Part shown: positions 24,224-32,012 of the stretch, in pieces
Position numbering within the stretch: position 1 is the first letter of the stretch
How the letters are laid out: every line of letters begins with the position of its first letter
Source: Prevotella sp.
GTDB taxonomy: Bacteria > Bacteroidota > Bacteroidia > Bacteroidales > Bacteroidaceae
NCBI GenBank assembly: GCA_021204905.1
Contig: JAJPYN010000014.1
Coordinates: 1-32,012, forward strand
Length of the DNA: 32,012 nucleotides
Direction of reading: 5' to 3'
Made by a program: the position numbers and the translations under genes
The notes under the pieces: generated by a model
Told to the model about the DNA's origin: nothing
Databases searched by the model: none
What the model saw: only the letters and a program-made list of their open reading frames with translations

Positions 24224-24820
24224 ATGCTGAAAATTAACGCTCCGAACGGCGAGAAGCGCGTGCTGCTGCATTCGTGTTGCGCGCCATGCTCCGCGGCAAT
24301 CATCGAGTGCATGCTCGCGAACAATATCCGCCCGACGGTGTTCTTTTTCAACCCGAACATCTACCCGAAGGAGGAGTACGAACACCGGAAAGCCGAGGCC
24401 GTGCGCTTTGTCGAGAGTCAAGGGCTTGATTTTGTTGATGCGGATTATGATTATCAGCTGTGGCGCGAGGCTGTGAAGGGTCTTGAAGACGAGCCCGAGC
24501 GCGGACTAAGATGTAGCAAGTGCTTTCTAATTCGACTTAATGCCACGGCGCAATATGCTGTAAATCAAGGGTTTACGGTTTTCGCAACGACACTTGCTTC
24601 TTCGCGTTGGAAGAGTTTGGAACAGGTTAATAAGGCCGGACGAGAGGCGGCTTCGCGCTATGAAAACCTTACTTTCTGGGAGCAAAACTGGCGCAAGGGC
24701 GGTCTGCAAGAGCGGAGGAACGCACTCTTGAAGGAACATCAATTCTATAATCAGAGGTACTGCGGCTGCGAGTTCAGCCTGTTATCATCTCGCAACCCAT
24801 ATAAGGCACAAGAGCCTTAG
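24224..24820 (+). CDS. queH: Epoxyqueuosine reductase QueH
   Basis: This 198-aa protein belongs to the QueH (DUF208) family, which reduces epoxyqueuosine in tRNA to queuosine, replacing the cobalamin-dependent QueG. The adjacent Cys pair and cluster motif CCAPCS (C18, C19, C22) are present, with the second cluster GLRCSKC (C97, C100) and YCGCEFS (C180, C182). The ATG at 24224 lies 12 bases after the AraC stop; a TTG at 24218 is also in frame. The last 47 bases overlap the convergent serS gene. No other queuosine gene is in the window. Confidence 0.93.
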   Translation: MLKINAPNGEKRVLLHSCCAPCSAAIIECMLANNIRPTVFFFNPNIYPKEEYEHRKAEAVRFVESQGLDFVDADYDYQLWREAVKGLEDEPERGLRCSKCFLIRLNATAQYAVNQGFTVFATTLASSRWKSLEQVNKAGREAASRYENLTFWEQNWRKGGLQERRNALLKEHQFYNQRYCGCEFSLLSSRNPYKAQEP

Positions 24821-26096
24821 GCACGCGTATGCCGTCGGGTGTCTGGTAGTCTTCGAGGATGGCGGCTACGATACGTGGCAGGGCGAGTGCCGAGCCGTTG
24901 AGGGTGTGGCAGAGTTCTATCTTCTTAGTGTCAGCCTTGCGGTAGCGGCAGTGGAGCCGGTTTGCCTGATATGTGTCGAAGTTTGACACCGACGACACTT
25001 CCAGCCACCGCCCCTGCGCCTCGGAATATACCTCGAAGTCGTAGCATATTGCCGACGTGAAACTCTGGTCGCCGCCGCAGAGGAGCAGTATGCGGTAGGG
25101 CAGTTCGAGTTTCTTAAGCAGTCCCTCCACGTGCGCGAGCATCTCTTTGTGGCTTTCCTTTGAATGCTCGGGCGTGTCGATGCGCACTATTTCAATCTTC
25201 GAGAACTCGTGGAGGCGGTTCAGTCCGCGCACGTCTTTGCCGTAGGAGCCCGCCTCGCGACGGAAGCACTGGGTATAGGCGCAGTTCTTCACCGGCAGGT
25301 CTTTCTCGTCGAGTATCACGTCGCGATATATATTTGTTACGGGCACTTCGGCGGTCGGGATGAGGTATAAATCATCTACCTCGCAGTGGTACATCTGTCC
25401 TTCCTTGTCGGGCAGCTGTCCCGTGCCGTAGCCCGACGCGGGGTTCACCACTGTCGGCGGCATGATTTCGGTATAGCCTGATTTGCCCGCCTCGGTTAAG
25501 AAGAAATTGATCAGCGCGCGTTGCAGCTTGGCTCCCTGCCCGATGTAAACGGGGAAGCCGGCGCCCGTGATCTTCACGCCGAGGTCGAAATCGATGAGGT
25601 TGTATTTCTTCGCCAGTTCCCAGTGGGGCAGTTTGGCGGCGGCGTTCTCGGGGTTGCACGTCCAGTTGCCGACGGTGTCCTTGCCGATTTCGCATTCCTT
25701 TAAGTTCGATTTAACAACCCAGTTGTCTTCGGCACGCGACCCTTGCGGCACCTCGTCGTAAGCAATGTTCGGAATGGTGCACAGCAGCGCGGTAAGTTCC
25801 TTTTCAGCATTGTCCATCTTCTCCTGCGCCGCGCGCGTGGTCTCTTTCAGCTCAGCCACCTTCGCCTTGGTTGCCTCGGCCGCCTCGCGATTGCCCTGCG
25901 CCATCAGCCGGCCTATCTCTTTCGACAGCCTGTTGACATCTTGCTTGGCGTTGTCGAGCGTCTGCTGCGCCTCTTTGCGCCCGCGGTCGATGGTCTGCAC
26001 CTGCGCGATGAGCTCTTTCGCATTATCCACACATTTCTTTTCAAGCGCGGCAACCACCCGTTCCGTCTGCTCGTTGATAAGTTTCAGTGTAAGCAT
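24774..26096 (-). CDS. serS: Seryl-tRNA synthetase
   Basis: This 440-aa class II synthetase charges tRNA-Ser with serine. Residues 1-110 form the antiparallel coiled-coil arm that grips the tRNA long variable arm (charged and Gln/Ala-rich). The catalytic core shows TAEVPVTNIYRD, motif 2 FRREAGSYGKDVRGLNRLHEF and motif 3 ALPRIVAAILEDYQTPDG. The frame is open 20 codons upstream, but the TAnnTTTG box at 26120-26127 and the family start MLTLKLI fix 26096. Its 3' end overlaps queH by 47 bases. Confidence 0.97.
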   Translation of the reverse strand: MLTLKLINEQTERVVAALEKKCVDNAKELIAQVQTIDRGRKEAQQTLDNAKQDVNRLSKEIGRLMAQGNREAAEATKAKVAELKETTRAAQEKMDNAEKELTALLCTIPNIAYDEVPQGSRAEDNWVVKSNLKECEIGKDTVGNWTCNPENAAAKLPHWELAKKYNLIDFDLGVKITGAGFPVYIGQGAKLQRALINFFLTEAGKSGYTEIMPPTVVNPASGYGTGQLPDKEGQMYHCEVDDLYLIPTAEVPVTNIYRDVILDEKDLPVKNCAYTQCFRREAGSYGKDVRGLNRLHEFSKIEIVRIDTPEHSKESHKEMLAHVEGLLKKLELPYRILLLCGGDQSFTSAICYDFEVYSEAQGRWLEVSSVSNFDTYQANRLHCRYRKADTKKIELCHTLNGSALALPRIVAAILEDYQTPDGIRVPKALVPYMGCEMITG

Positions 26097-26119
26097 ATCC
26101 GTTGTTTTTATTCCGAACG

Positions 26120-26127
26120 CAAAGTTA
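26120..26127 (-). promoter_or_regulatory. -7 box of serS
   Basis: On the minus strand TAACTTTG followed by CG matches TAnnTTTG, 23 bases before the serS ATG. No TTTG lies at 19-21 bases upstream, so the -33 element is weak. Confidence 0.55.
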
Positions 26128-26139
26128 ATATTTTTCGAT

Positions 26140-26159
26140 AAAAAGCCTTTCCGCAAAGC
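26140..26159 (-). terminator. Terminator of the MATE transporter gene
   Basis: On the minus strand GCTTT (26159-26155) pairs with AGGC and flanking bases, with one G-U pair and a 5-base loop. TTTTTA follows. It lies about 16 bases past the MATE stop, just upstream of the serS -7 box. Confidence 0.45.
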
Positions 26160-26174
26160 GAAATATATCTCCGG

Positions 26175-27515
26175 CTAAACGCTTTTTGCCATGCGCCGCC
26201 AGATGAAAACAGACGCCGGGATGAGGAATACGTTCGCCGAGAGCCACGCCGCAGGGTCGCCGTAGCACACCGCGATGAAACCGAAGGCCGGCACGAGGAA
26301 CAGGCTGACAATAATGCGCGCCACCATCTCCGTCGCCCCGGACAGCAACGCCAGCCGCGTGTGGCTCACCGCTTGGATGCAGCTGCGCAGGACGCACACC
26401 GCGCCGAGACCCCAGTAGAACGTGCTGCCTACGTGCAGGAACAGTGCCGTGTCGGATAAAATCGCGGCCTCGCTCCGGCTTGCGAAAAGCATTGCGGCAT
26501 AACGCGCGCCGGGCAGCAGCAACAGCCATACCGCCACGGCATACGCCACCATCATCGCCATACTCAGCAGCACGCCCTCGCGTATCCTTTGCGGTTTGCG
26601 CGCACCGTAGTTCTGGCCGCAGAACGTCGCCATCGCGATGCCGAGGCTCTCCATCGGGCAGATGAGGAACATCTTAATGCGCGTCGCCGCCGTGAATGCC
26701 GCCACGCACGCCGTACCCAGCGCGTTGTTCGAGCTCTGCAGCATGATGCTTCCGATGGCGGTTATCGAGAACTGCAAACCCATCGGCAAGCCCATTGCCA
26801 GCAGGCGTTTCGCAACAGGCCAACGCATCCGCCGCTCGTCGGGCACGCTGCGCAAAATGTCGAACGCGCGGAGCATGAAAACATAACAAAGCACCGCCGA
26901 CAACCCTTGCGAGAACACCGTCGCGATTGCCGCACCCGCCACGCCCCAGCCGAGCACGATGATGCAAAGCAGGTCGAGCAGGATGTTCAAAATCGTTGAA
27001 AAAAGCAGGAAATACAGCGGCGTCTTGCTGTCGCCCAGCGCGCGGATGATGCCCGAGAGAAGGTTGTAGAAAAACGTGCAGGGGATGCCGAGAAACGTAA
27101 TGAGCAAATAGATGTACGCCCCGTCGAGGATGCCCTCGGGAGTGCTCATCAGCCGGAGAATATCCTTGCAGAAAACGCTCGTGAGCAGCGCAATAACGAC
27201 GGAAAGGATTGCCGTCAACCGCAGCGACGCGCAGAAATAGCGCCGCATCATGCTGTAGTCGCGCGCACCGAAATGCCACGCCACCGGAATCGAGAAGCCC
27301 CCTTGACAACCGTTGCAGAAGCCGAGGATGAGGAAGATCACCGACGAGCTCGCACCGACCGATGCTAATGCGCTGATACCCAGCACCTTACCGACAATCA
27401 CCGCGTCCACCAGCGAGTATGTTTGTTGCAACATATTCCCCAGCAGCAGCGGCAACGTGAACCGCGCAATCAGCGGTGCCGGCCGGCCGACGGTTAGTTC
27501 TTTCGCGCGAGCCAT
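26175..27515 (-). CDS. MATE-family efflux transporter (multidrug/toxin extrusion)
   Basis: This 446-aa inner-membrane protein has about twelve hydrophobic helices in two halves, the MatE layout. Examples are PLLLGNMLQQTYSLVDAVIVG at the N-terminus, GFCNGCQGGFSIPVAWHFGA, and IRALGDSKTPLYF in the first half. The second half begins at LAMGLPMGLQFSITAIGS and includes MATFCGQNYGA. Such proteins export cationic drugs or dyes using proton or sodium gradients; substrates are unknown. The open frame starts 9 codons further upstream, but those codons abut the promoter's expected transcription start, and MARAKELTVGRP (27515) matches family N-termini. Confidence 0.92.
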   Translation of the reverse strand: MARAKELTVGRPAPLIARFTLPLLLGNMLQQTYSLVDAVIVGKVLGISALASVGASSSVIFLILGFCNGCQGGFSIPVAWHFGARDYSMMRRYFCASLRLTAILSVVIALLTSVFCKDILRLMSTPEGILDGAYIYLLITFLGIPCTFFYNLLSGIIRALGDSKTPLYFLLFSTILNILLDLLCIIVLGWGVAGAAIATVFSQGLSAVLCYVFMLRAFDILRSVPDERRMRWPVAKRLLAMGLPMGLQFSITAIGSIMLQSSNNALGTACVAAFTAATRIKMFLICPMESLGIAMATFCGQNYGARKPQRIREGVLLSMAMMVAYAVAVWLLLLPGARYAAMLFASRSEAAILSDTALFLHVGSTFYWGLGAVCVLRSCIQAVSHTRLALLSGATEMVARIIVSLFLVPAFGFIAVCYGDPAAWLSANVFLIPASVFIWRRMAKSV

Positions 27516-27543
27516 AATCGATTTTTCTTCCTGAAAACGCACG

Positions 27544-27574
27544 CAAAGTTACAAGCATTATCGTTGCAAACAAG
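27544..27574 (-). promoter_or_regulatory. Promoter of the MATE gene
   Basis: On the minus strand CTTG (27574-27571), a 19-base spacer and TAACTTTG (27551-27544) fit TTTG-N19-TAnnTTTG with one mismatch. Transcription would start near 27537, about 20 bases before the ATG at 27515. Confidence 0.55.
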
Positions 27575-27658
27575 CGTTTTGCCTCGCCAATTTCGCCGTT
27601 GCAGGCGCGCGTTTTAAGCACAATTAATCACCTTTTTGTTAATCTAACGGTCGCGCGG

Positions 27659-27689
27659 CTTGCGCAATTCAGGTTTTTATTTAACTTTG
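27659..27689 (+). promoter_or_regulatory. Promoter of the mdh-esterase operon
   Basis: CTTG (27659-27662), a 19-base spacer and TAACTTTG (27682-27689) match the Bacteroidetes promoter with one mismatch in the -33 box. The leader is about 70 bases; AT-rich sequence precedes the mdh ATG and no strong ribosome site is seen. Confidence 0.6.
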
Positions 27690-27763
27690 TAATCGGTTTC
27701 GCGCCGGTGGTTGCCGGGCGGGCATGACATTAATTTTTCTAACAAATAAACACACAAAAAGCT

Positions 27764-28771
27764 ATGAAATTCTTAACTGACGAAAAACTTGTTATTGTCG
27801 GAGCGGGCGGCATGATCGGCTCCAACATGGTGCAGACGGCTCTCATGATGGGTCTCACTTCGGATATTTGCCTCTACGACGTGTTCCCGCCGGTGATCGG
27901 TCCCGAGGGCGTGGCGGAGGAGATGCGGCAGTGCGGCTTCGGCGACGCTAACATCGTGGCGACCGCCGACCCGGAGACGGCATTCAAAAACGCAAAGTAT
28001 ATCATCTCTTCCGGCGGTGCGCCGCGTAAGGACGGTATGACCCGCGAGGACCTTCTGAAAGGCAACTGCGAGATTGCGAAGGGTCTCGGGGAGAACATAA
28101 AGAAGTATTGCCCCGACGTGAAGCACGTTGTCATCATCTTCAACCCCGCCGACCTGACCGGGCTCGTTACTCTTTTATATTCCGGATTGAAACCTTCTCA
28201 GGTTACAACTCTTGCCGCGCTCGACACCACACGTCTCATCTCCGCCCTCGCGAAGAAGTTCGGAGTGAAGCAGAGCCAAATCACGGGCTGCGCCACATTC
28301 GGCGGACACGGCGAGCAGATGGCGGTTTTCTTTAGCCACGTGAAGATTGACGGGCGCAACTTAACCGACATCATAGGCACGCCGGAGTTCCCGACAGAGG
28401 AGTGGGAGCAGATGCGGCACGATGTCATCCAGGGCGGCAGCGCCATCATCAAGCTGCGCGGACGGTCGTCGTTCCAAAGCCCGGCATATCTCTCCGTAGA
28501 GATGATACGCGCCGCGATGGGCGGTGAGGCGTTCCGCTATCCCGTCGGCACGTTCGTTCACACCGACAAATACAATAATATAATGATGGCGATGAACACC
28601 ACGTTGGATAAGGACGGGGCTCACTACACCGTTCCGCAGGGCACCCCGGAGGAGAACGCCAGCCTCGACGCTTCCTACGAGCACCTGTGCACGATGCGCG
28701 ACGAACTGGTAACGCTGGGCATCGTTCCCGCCATAGCAGACTGGAAGAAAGTCAATCCCAACCTCGTGTAG
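27764..28771 (+). CDS. mdh: Malate dehydrogenase (Bacteroidetes type)
   Basis: This 335-aa protein belongs to the lactate/malate dehydrogenase superfamily and interconverts malate and oxaloacetate with NAD(H), in the reductive fumarate branch used by anaerobic Bacteroidales. It shows the nucleotide loop GAGGMIG (13-19), D39 for NAD, substrate arginines R88 and R94 (APRKDGMTRED), N127, the D154/R157 pair in LDTTRL and the catalytic H182 in GGHGEQ. Two arginines in the active-site loop favour malate over lactate. The long form, beyond 310 aa, is usual for this group. The gene has a good promoter and is followed after 3 bases by the acetylesterase gene. Confidence 0.92.
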   Translation: MKFLTDEKLVIVGAGGMIGSNMVQTALMMGLTSDICLYDVFPPVIGPEGVAEEMRQCGFGDANIVATADPETAFKNAKYIISSGGAPRKDGMTREDLLKGNCEIAKGLGENIKKYCPDVKHVVIIFNPADLTGLVTLLYSGLKPSQVTTLAALDTTRLISALAKKFGVKQSQITGCATFGGHGEQMAVFFSHVKIDGRNLTDIIGTPEFPTEEWEQMRHDVIQGGSAIIKLRGRSSFQSPAYLSVEMIRAAMGGEAFRYPVGTFVHTDKYNNIMMAMNTTLDKDGAHYTVPQGTPEENASLDASYEHLCTMRDELVTLGIVPAIADWKKVNPNLV

Positions 28772-28774
28772 GAG

Positions 28775-30778
28775 ATGAGGCGGCTATTGTTTACGTTGGC
28801 GATAACGGCTCTTGCCGCCGTACAATCCCGCGCGCAGGTAACGCTGTCGCCGCTCTTCTCCGACAATATGGTGATGCAGCGGCTGTCCGACAACGCCCCT
28901 ATATGGGGTCAGAGCAAGGCGGGCAAGACGGTGAAAATCACCACGTCGTGGGACGGACAGACCTATCTCGCCAAGGCGGACGGCAGCGGACGGTGGAAGA
29001 CAAGCGTCAAGACACCCGATGCCGGCGGACCGTACACCATCACCCTCAGCGACGGCAGCCGGAAGAAAACCGTGCTCGAGAACGTCATGATAGGGGAGGT
29101 GTGGCTCTGCTCCGGGCAGTCTAACATGCAGATGCCTGTCGAGGGATGGGGCAAGGTCAACGATTGGGCGGAGGAGAAGGCGGACGCGGACAATTACGGC
29201 GATATCCGTCTGCTCACCGTGGCACGCACTATCGACACCGCGCCGCAGAGCGATTTCTCCGCCGAAGGTGATGGTTGGCTGGTATCGGGCGCGGAAAACG
29301 TCGCGGAATTTTCCGCCACAGCCTATTTCTTCGGGCGCGAGCTGTACAAGCATCTCGGCGTTCCGATAGGGCTGATCAACGCCTCGTGGGGCGGCACAAT
29401 CATCGAGACGTGGATGAGCCGCGACGCTTTCGAGGGCATACCCGCACAGGAGCACAACCTGCAAGCGGTGGAGAGCCTGCCCGAGACGAAAGAAGGCAGG
29501 GAGCAGCTATATAAGGCGCAGTATGCGGAATGGCTCGCCGCAACGGACAAAATCATAGAGCGCGACGACGTAAACATCAGTTCTTATTCCTCTTCCGACT
29601 ACGACGACACGGCGTGGAACGACTATTATATGCCGTTCGTGGGCAGCGCCGAAGGGACGGTGAACTGCGTGTGGTGGGCGAGAAAGACGGTGGACATCCC
29701 GCAGGAATGGGCGGGAAAGGAGCTCATCCTCAATCTCGGTAAGATCGACGACAACGACGTAACTTATTTCGACGGCACTTCCGTGGGCAACACCATCGGC
29801 AGCATAGTGCCCCGCAACTATGTCGTGCCCGCCGAATTGGTACGCTCGGGAAAGACGACCATCGCCATTCGCGTGCAAGACACGGGCGGTCTGTCGGGCA
29901 TTGACTGTGCGGAGGAGGATTTCAACGTCCAACTCGCGGGCACCGACGAGCGCATACCGCTCACGGGCGAGTGGAAGTACAAGACGTCAATAAACTCGTC
30001 GTCGCTGCCGCCGTTGCCGGTGAACTCCGCCGATGACCCCAACCTTCATACGCTGCTCTACAACACGATGATAAACCCGCTCGTGCCGTACGCCGTCAAG
30101 GGTGCCGTCTGGTATCAAGGCGAGAACAACGTGTCGCAGGCGTATCAGTATCGCGAACTGATGCCTATGCTTATCCGCGACTGGCGCACGAAATGGGGCC
30201 AAGACTTCCCGTTCATCATGGTGCAGCTCGCAAATTATATGCACCGTGTCGACCATCCGCAGGAATCGGCGTGGGCGGAGTTGCGTGAGGCGCAGATGAT
30301 GACGCGCTGCAACATGGCGGGAGTAGGCATGGCGACCACCATCGACATAGGTGACGCCGACGACATCCACCCCAAGAACAAGCAGGAAGTGGGGCGGCGC
30401 CTGGCGCTCATCGCACGTAACATCGCCTACGGAGAGGACATCGCCTGCGAGGGACCGCTCTACACGGGCTACCGGATGGAGGGCGGCAAGATACGCGTCC
30501 TGTTCACGTGCTCTGCCGACGAGGGGCTGAGTTCTTCTGACGGCAAGGCTCTGCGCGGCTTCGAGATTGCCGGAGCAGACAGGGTTTGGCACCGGGCGAA
30601 TGCCGAGACAGACGGAACCGACATCCTCGTGTCAGCGTCCGACGTAAAGTTCCCCGTCGCCGTGAGATATGCGTGGGCGGATAATCCCGACTGCAACCTC
30701 ACAGACAGCACGGGGTTGCCCGCCTCGCCGTTCCGCACCGACGACTTCGAAGGCGTGTCATACGGCAATTATCGTTGA
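28775..30778 (+). CDS. Secreted sialate O-acetylesterase (SGNH hydrolase)
   Basis: This 667-aa protein has a signal peptide (residues 1-20, ending SRA). The SGNH-type esterase removes O-acetyl groups from sialic acids or other glycans, exposing them to sialidases. Block I is CSGQSNMQ with catalytic S116, the oxyanion Gly/Asn region is INASWGG, WYQGENN lies near residue 445, and the catalytic dyad is in DDIHP (D529, H532). A galactose-binding-like beta-sandwich is inserted between blocks (about residues 290-390, with WWARKTVDIP and YFDGTSVG). The C-terminal ~120 residues form another beta domain. No sialidase or transporter gene is adjacent. The ATG is only 3 bases after the mdh stop. Confidence 0.9.
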   Translation: MRRLLFTLAITALAAVQSRAQVTLSPLFSDNMVMQRLSDNAPIWGQSKAGKTVKITTSWDGQTYLAKADGSGRWKTSVKTPDAGGPYTITLSDGSRKKTVLENVMIGEVWLCSGQSNMQMPVEGWGKVNDWAEEKADADNYGDIRLLTVARTIDTAPQSDFSAEGDGWLVSGAENVAEFSATAYFFGRELYKHLGVPIGLINASWGGTIIETWMSRDAFEGIPAQEHNLQAVESLPETKEGREQLYKAQYAEWLAATDKIIERDDVNISSYSSSDYDDTAWNDYYMPFVGSAEGTVNCVWWARKTVDIPQEWAGKELILNLGKIDDNDVTYFDGTSVGNTIGSIVPRNYVVPAELVRSGKTTIAIRVQDTGGLSGIDCAEEDFNVQLAGTDERIPLTGEWKYKTSINSSSLPPLPVNSADDPNLHTLLYNTMINPLVPYAVKGAVWYQGENNVSQAYQYRELMPMLIRDWRTKWGQDFPFIMVQLANYMHRVDHPQESAWAELREAQMMTRCNMAGVGMATTIDIGDADDIHPKNKQEVGRRLALIARNIAYGEDIACEGPLYTGYRMEGGKIRVLFTCSADEGLSSSDGKALRGFEIAGADRVWHRANAETDGTDILVSASDVKFPVAVRYAWADNPDCNLTDSTGLPASPFRTDDFEGVSYGNYR

Positions 30779-30794
30779 AACGAGAGCAAAGAGA

Positions 30795-30927
30795 AACGTC
30801 GGAGATGTTTAATAGGCATAGCCCCATACGCAGTGTGGGGTAAAGCGAGCAAAATGAAATCAACGTCGGAGATGTTGCATAAGGACTTGTCAACCCAAGC
30901 TACCCTTATCATAACGTCTCCGACGTT
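30795..30927. repeat. Intergenic element with three AACGTC-N3-GAYGTT palindromes and a hairpin
   Basis: Copies lie at 30795-30809 and 30862-30876 (AACGTCGGAGATGTT) and, in reverse orientation, at 30913-30927 (AACGTCTCCGACGTT, a perfect 6-bp palindrome). Between copies 1 and 2, CCCCATAC-GCA-GTGTGGGG (30822-30840) is an 8-bp hairpin. The stretch 30779-30949 has no other gene; the minus-strand frame across it is a by-product of the repeats. It resembles a dispersed Bacteroidales intergenic repeat, from memory only. Confidence 0.7.
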
Positions 30928-30949
30928 TAGCTTTTGAAATGTGCGAGTT

Positions 30950-31801
30950 ATGCAGAGAATTATAAGAGACAAGAGCTTTTCAGGGGAGCGCCCGCTGTTC
31001 GGGGAGAGAGATTTGCGCATGGAGAACGTGCGGATTTTAGAAGGCGAATCGGGCATCAAGTGCTGTAAGAACATCGAGGCCTACCGCTGCGAGTTCATCG
31101 GGAAGTACCCGTGGTGGCACGTCGACGGCGCGCTCATCACCCGTTGCAGGTTCCTTTCCACAAGCCGCTCGGCGGTGTGGTATAGCCGCGACATAACGAT
31201 TAAAGACACCGTAATCGACGCGCCGAAGCTGTTTCGCGAGATGGAGAACCTGCGTTTGGAGCGCATAATGGTAAACGATGCCGACGAGACTTTTTGGAAC
31301 ATTCGCGGCTTGCACGCGACGGACATCACCCTCCACGGCGGCACATACCCCTTTATGCATTGCTCCGACGTGCGCATCGACGGCTTGACGAGCGACTCGC
31401 TGTATGTCTTCCAATATTGCCGGAATGTGGAGATACGCCGCGCAAAGATACTCACGAAAGACGCGTTGTGGGAGTGCGACGGCGTAACGATTTATGATTC
31501 GGAGCTCGACGGCGAGTATCTCGGTTGGCATTCGCGCAACATCCGCCTCGTGCGCTGCCGTATCTCGGGCGAGCAACCCTTGTGTTATATGGACGGCATC
31601 ACGCTCGAAGACTGCACCTTCGATGCCGCCTGCGACCGCGCGTTCGAGGACTCCCGGCGCATCGACGCACGAATCAGCGGACACATCACCAACATCAAAA
31701 ACCCCGTCTCCGGCACTATCACCGCCGAGGACATAGGCTCCGTCACCATCGACAACCACATCCTCCCGCCCGCCAATTGCGTCATCACGTGCCGCCGCTG
31801 A
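30950..31801 (+). CDS. DUF3737-family beta-helix protein
   Basis: This 283-aa protein consists of short repeated strands with regularly spaced Cys, aromatic and Asn/Asp residues (for example IEAYRCEFIGKYPWWHVDGA, DITIKDTVIDAPKLFREMENL), as expected for a right-handed beta-helix. It has no signal peptide or transmembrane segment, so it is probably cytosolic. The sequence fits DUF3737, a family of about 280 aa common in gut Firmicutes and Bacteroidetes with no established function. The first ATG is at 30950; an in-frame GTG at 30941 is possible. It lies just after the intergenic repeat element, on the same strand as the esterase. Confidence 0.85.
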   Translation: MQRIIRDKSFSGERPLFGERDLRMENVRILEGESGIKCCKNIEAYRCEFIGKYPWWHVDGALITRCRFLSTSRSAVWYSRDITIKDTVIDAPKLFREMENLRLERIMVNDADETFWNIRGLHATDITLHGGTYPFMHCSDVRIDGLTSDSLYVFQYCRNVEIRRAKILTKDALWECDGVTIYDSELDGEYLGWHSRNIRLVRCRISGEQPLCYMDGITLEDCTFDAACDRAFEDSRRIDARISGHITNIKNPVSGTITAEDIGSVTIDNHILPPANCVITCRR

Positions 31802-31837
31802 CCTTCCTTTCGCCGCGAGAAGGCCTTAATGACAGCG

Positions 31838-31881
31838 TTAAAACATAGCAATGACGACCTTAAAACATAGTAGTAACAACC
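31838..31881 (+). repeat. Two tandem copies of a 22-base repeat
   Basis: TTAAAACATAGCAATGACGACC (31838-31859) is followed directly by TTAAAACATAGTAGTAACAACC (31860-31881), 18 of 22 identical. Looser copies of CCTTTTAATG and TTAATG continue to about 31925. The run from 31802 to 32012 holds no supported gene. Confidence 0.7.
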
Positions 31882-31949
31882 TTAGCGCAGCCTTTTAATG
31901 TTGCAAAAACACCCTTTTAATGCCTTCAGAAAGCCGTTCGTAAAAGCGC

Positions 31950-31984
31950 AAAAAACGGGGACCTACCTTCTCAGGCAAGCCCCG
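31950..31984 (-). terminator. Strong rho-independent terminator of a gene beyond the right edge
   Basis: On the minus strand CGGGG (31984-31980) pairs with CCCCG (31960-31956). An inner stem TGCCT/AGGTA closes a GAGA loop, and TTTTTT (31955-31950) follows. The transcript must come from the right, from a gene outside this window. In bases 31985-32012 only a small inverted repeat (ATAGAA/TTCTAT) is seen. Confidence 0.8.
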
Positions 31985-32012
31985 CGCATAGAAATTAGAT
32001 TCTATTTCGTAA

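Noticed and set aside
30769..31074. A 101-codon minus-strand frame crossing the intergenic repeat into the DUF3737 gene
   Set aside because: Its sequence is a translation of the palindromic repeats (LNVGDV, NISDVDF) and of antisense DUF3737; it is not a protein gene.

Overview
The window reads as an ordinary chromosomal segment of a Bacteroidota (Bacteroidales) bacterium with GC near 57-60%. The clearest sign is the promoters. At least ten intergenic spots carry the Bacteroidetes -7 box TAnnTTTG, and three or four also have TTTG or TTG about 19-20 bases upstream. Gene content agrees: a Bacteroides-type malate dehydrogenase, a lipoprotein-type RND efflux set, an mtnN-luxS pair and QueH. I cannot place it below order; the high GC would suit Muribaculaceae, Rikenellaceae or Prevotellaceae relatives. 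I saw no rRNA, tRNA, CRISPR array, transposase or prophage gene.

Layout. Positions 1-3639 (minus): a secreted M15 peptidase and an MmeI-like type IIL restriction-modification enzyme whose specificity region is about 40% GC against 60% around it. Positions 3666-5621 (minus): a secreted CE1-type esterase and a divergent TrpF-like protein lacking family catalytic signatures. Positions 5995-6642 (plus): rpe, preceded by an octamer tandem repeat. Positions 6635-11480 (minus): an ECF sigma factor, hsp20, pnp and an EamA transporter, each with its own promoter and/or terminator.

Positions 11817-18507 (plus): an adaptor-RND pump-outer membrane factor operon followed by an LpxA-like acyltransferase and a terminator. 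A class I methyltransferase follows (18523-19230). Positions 19354-22317 (minus): mtnN-luxS-pepP, a compact operon for recycling S-adenosylhomocysteine with AI-2 production. Positions 22440-24820 (plus): rsmA, an AraC regulator overlapping it by ATGA, and queH, which runs 47 bases into the convergent serS. Positions 24774-27515 (minus): serS and a MATE transporter. Positions 27659-31801 (plus): mdh closely coupled to a sialate O-acetylesterase, a repeat-rich intergenic element, and a DUF3737 beta-helix protein. At the right edge a minus-strand terminator implies a gene beyond the window.

No wholly new system is evident. The observations most worth checking are the mosaic restriction enzyme, the TrpF-like and LpxA-like paralogs with altered active-site signatures, the palindromic intergenic element at 30795-30927, and the dyad upstream of hsp20.
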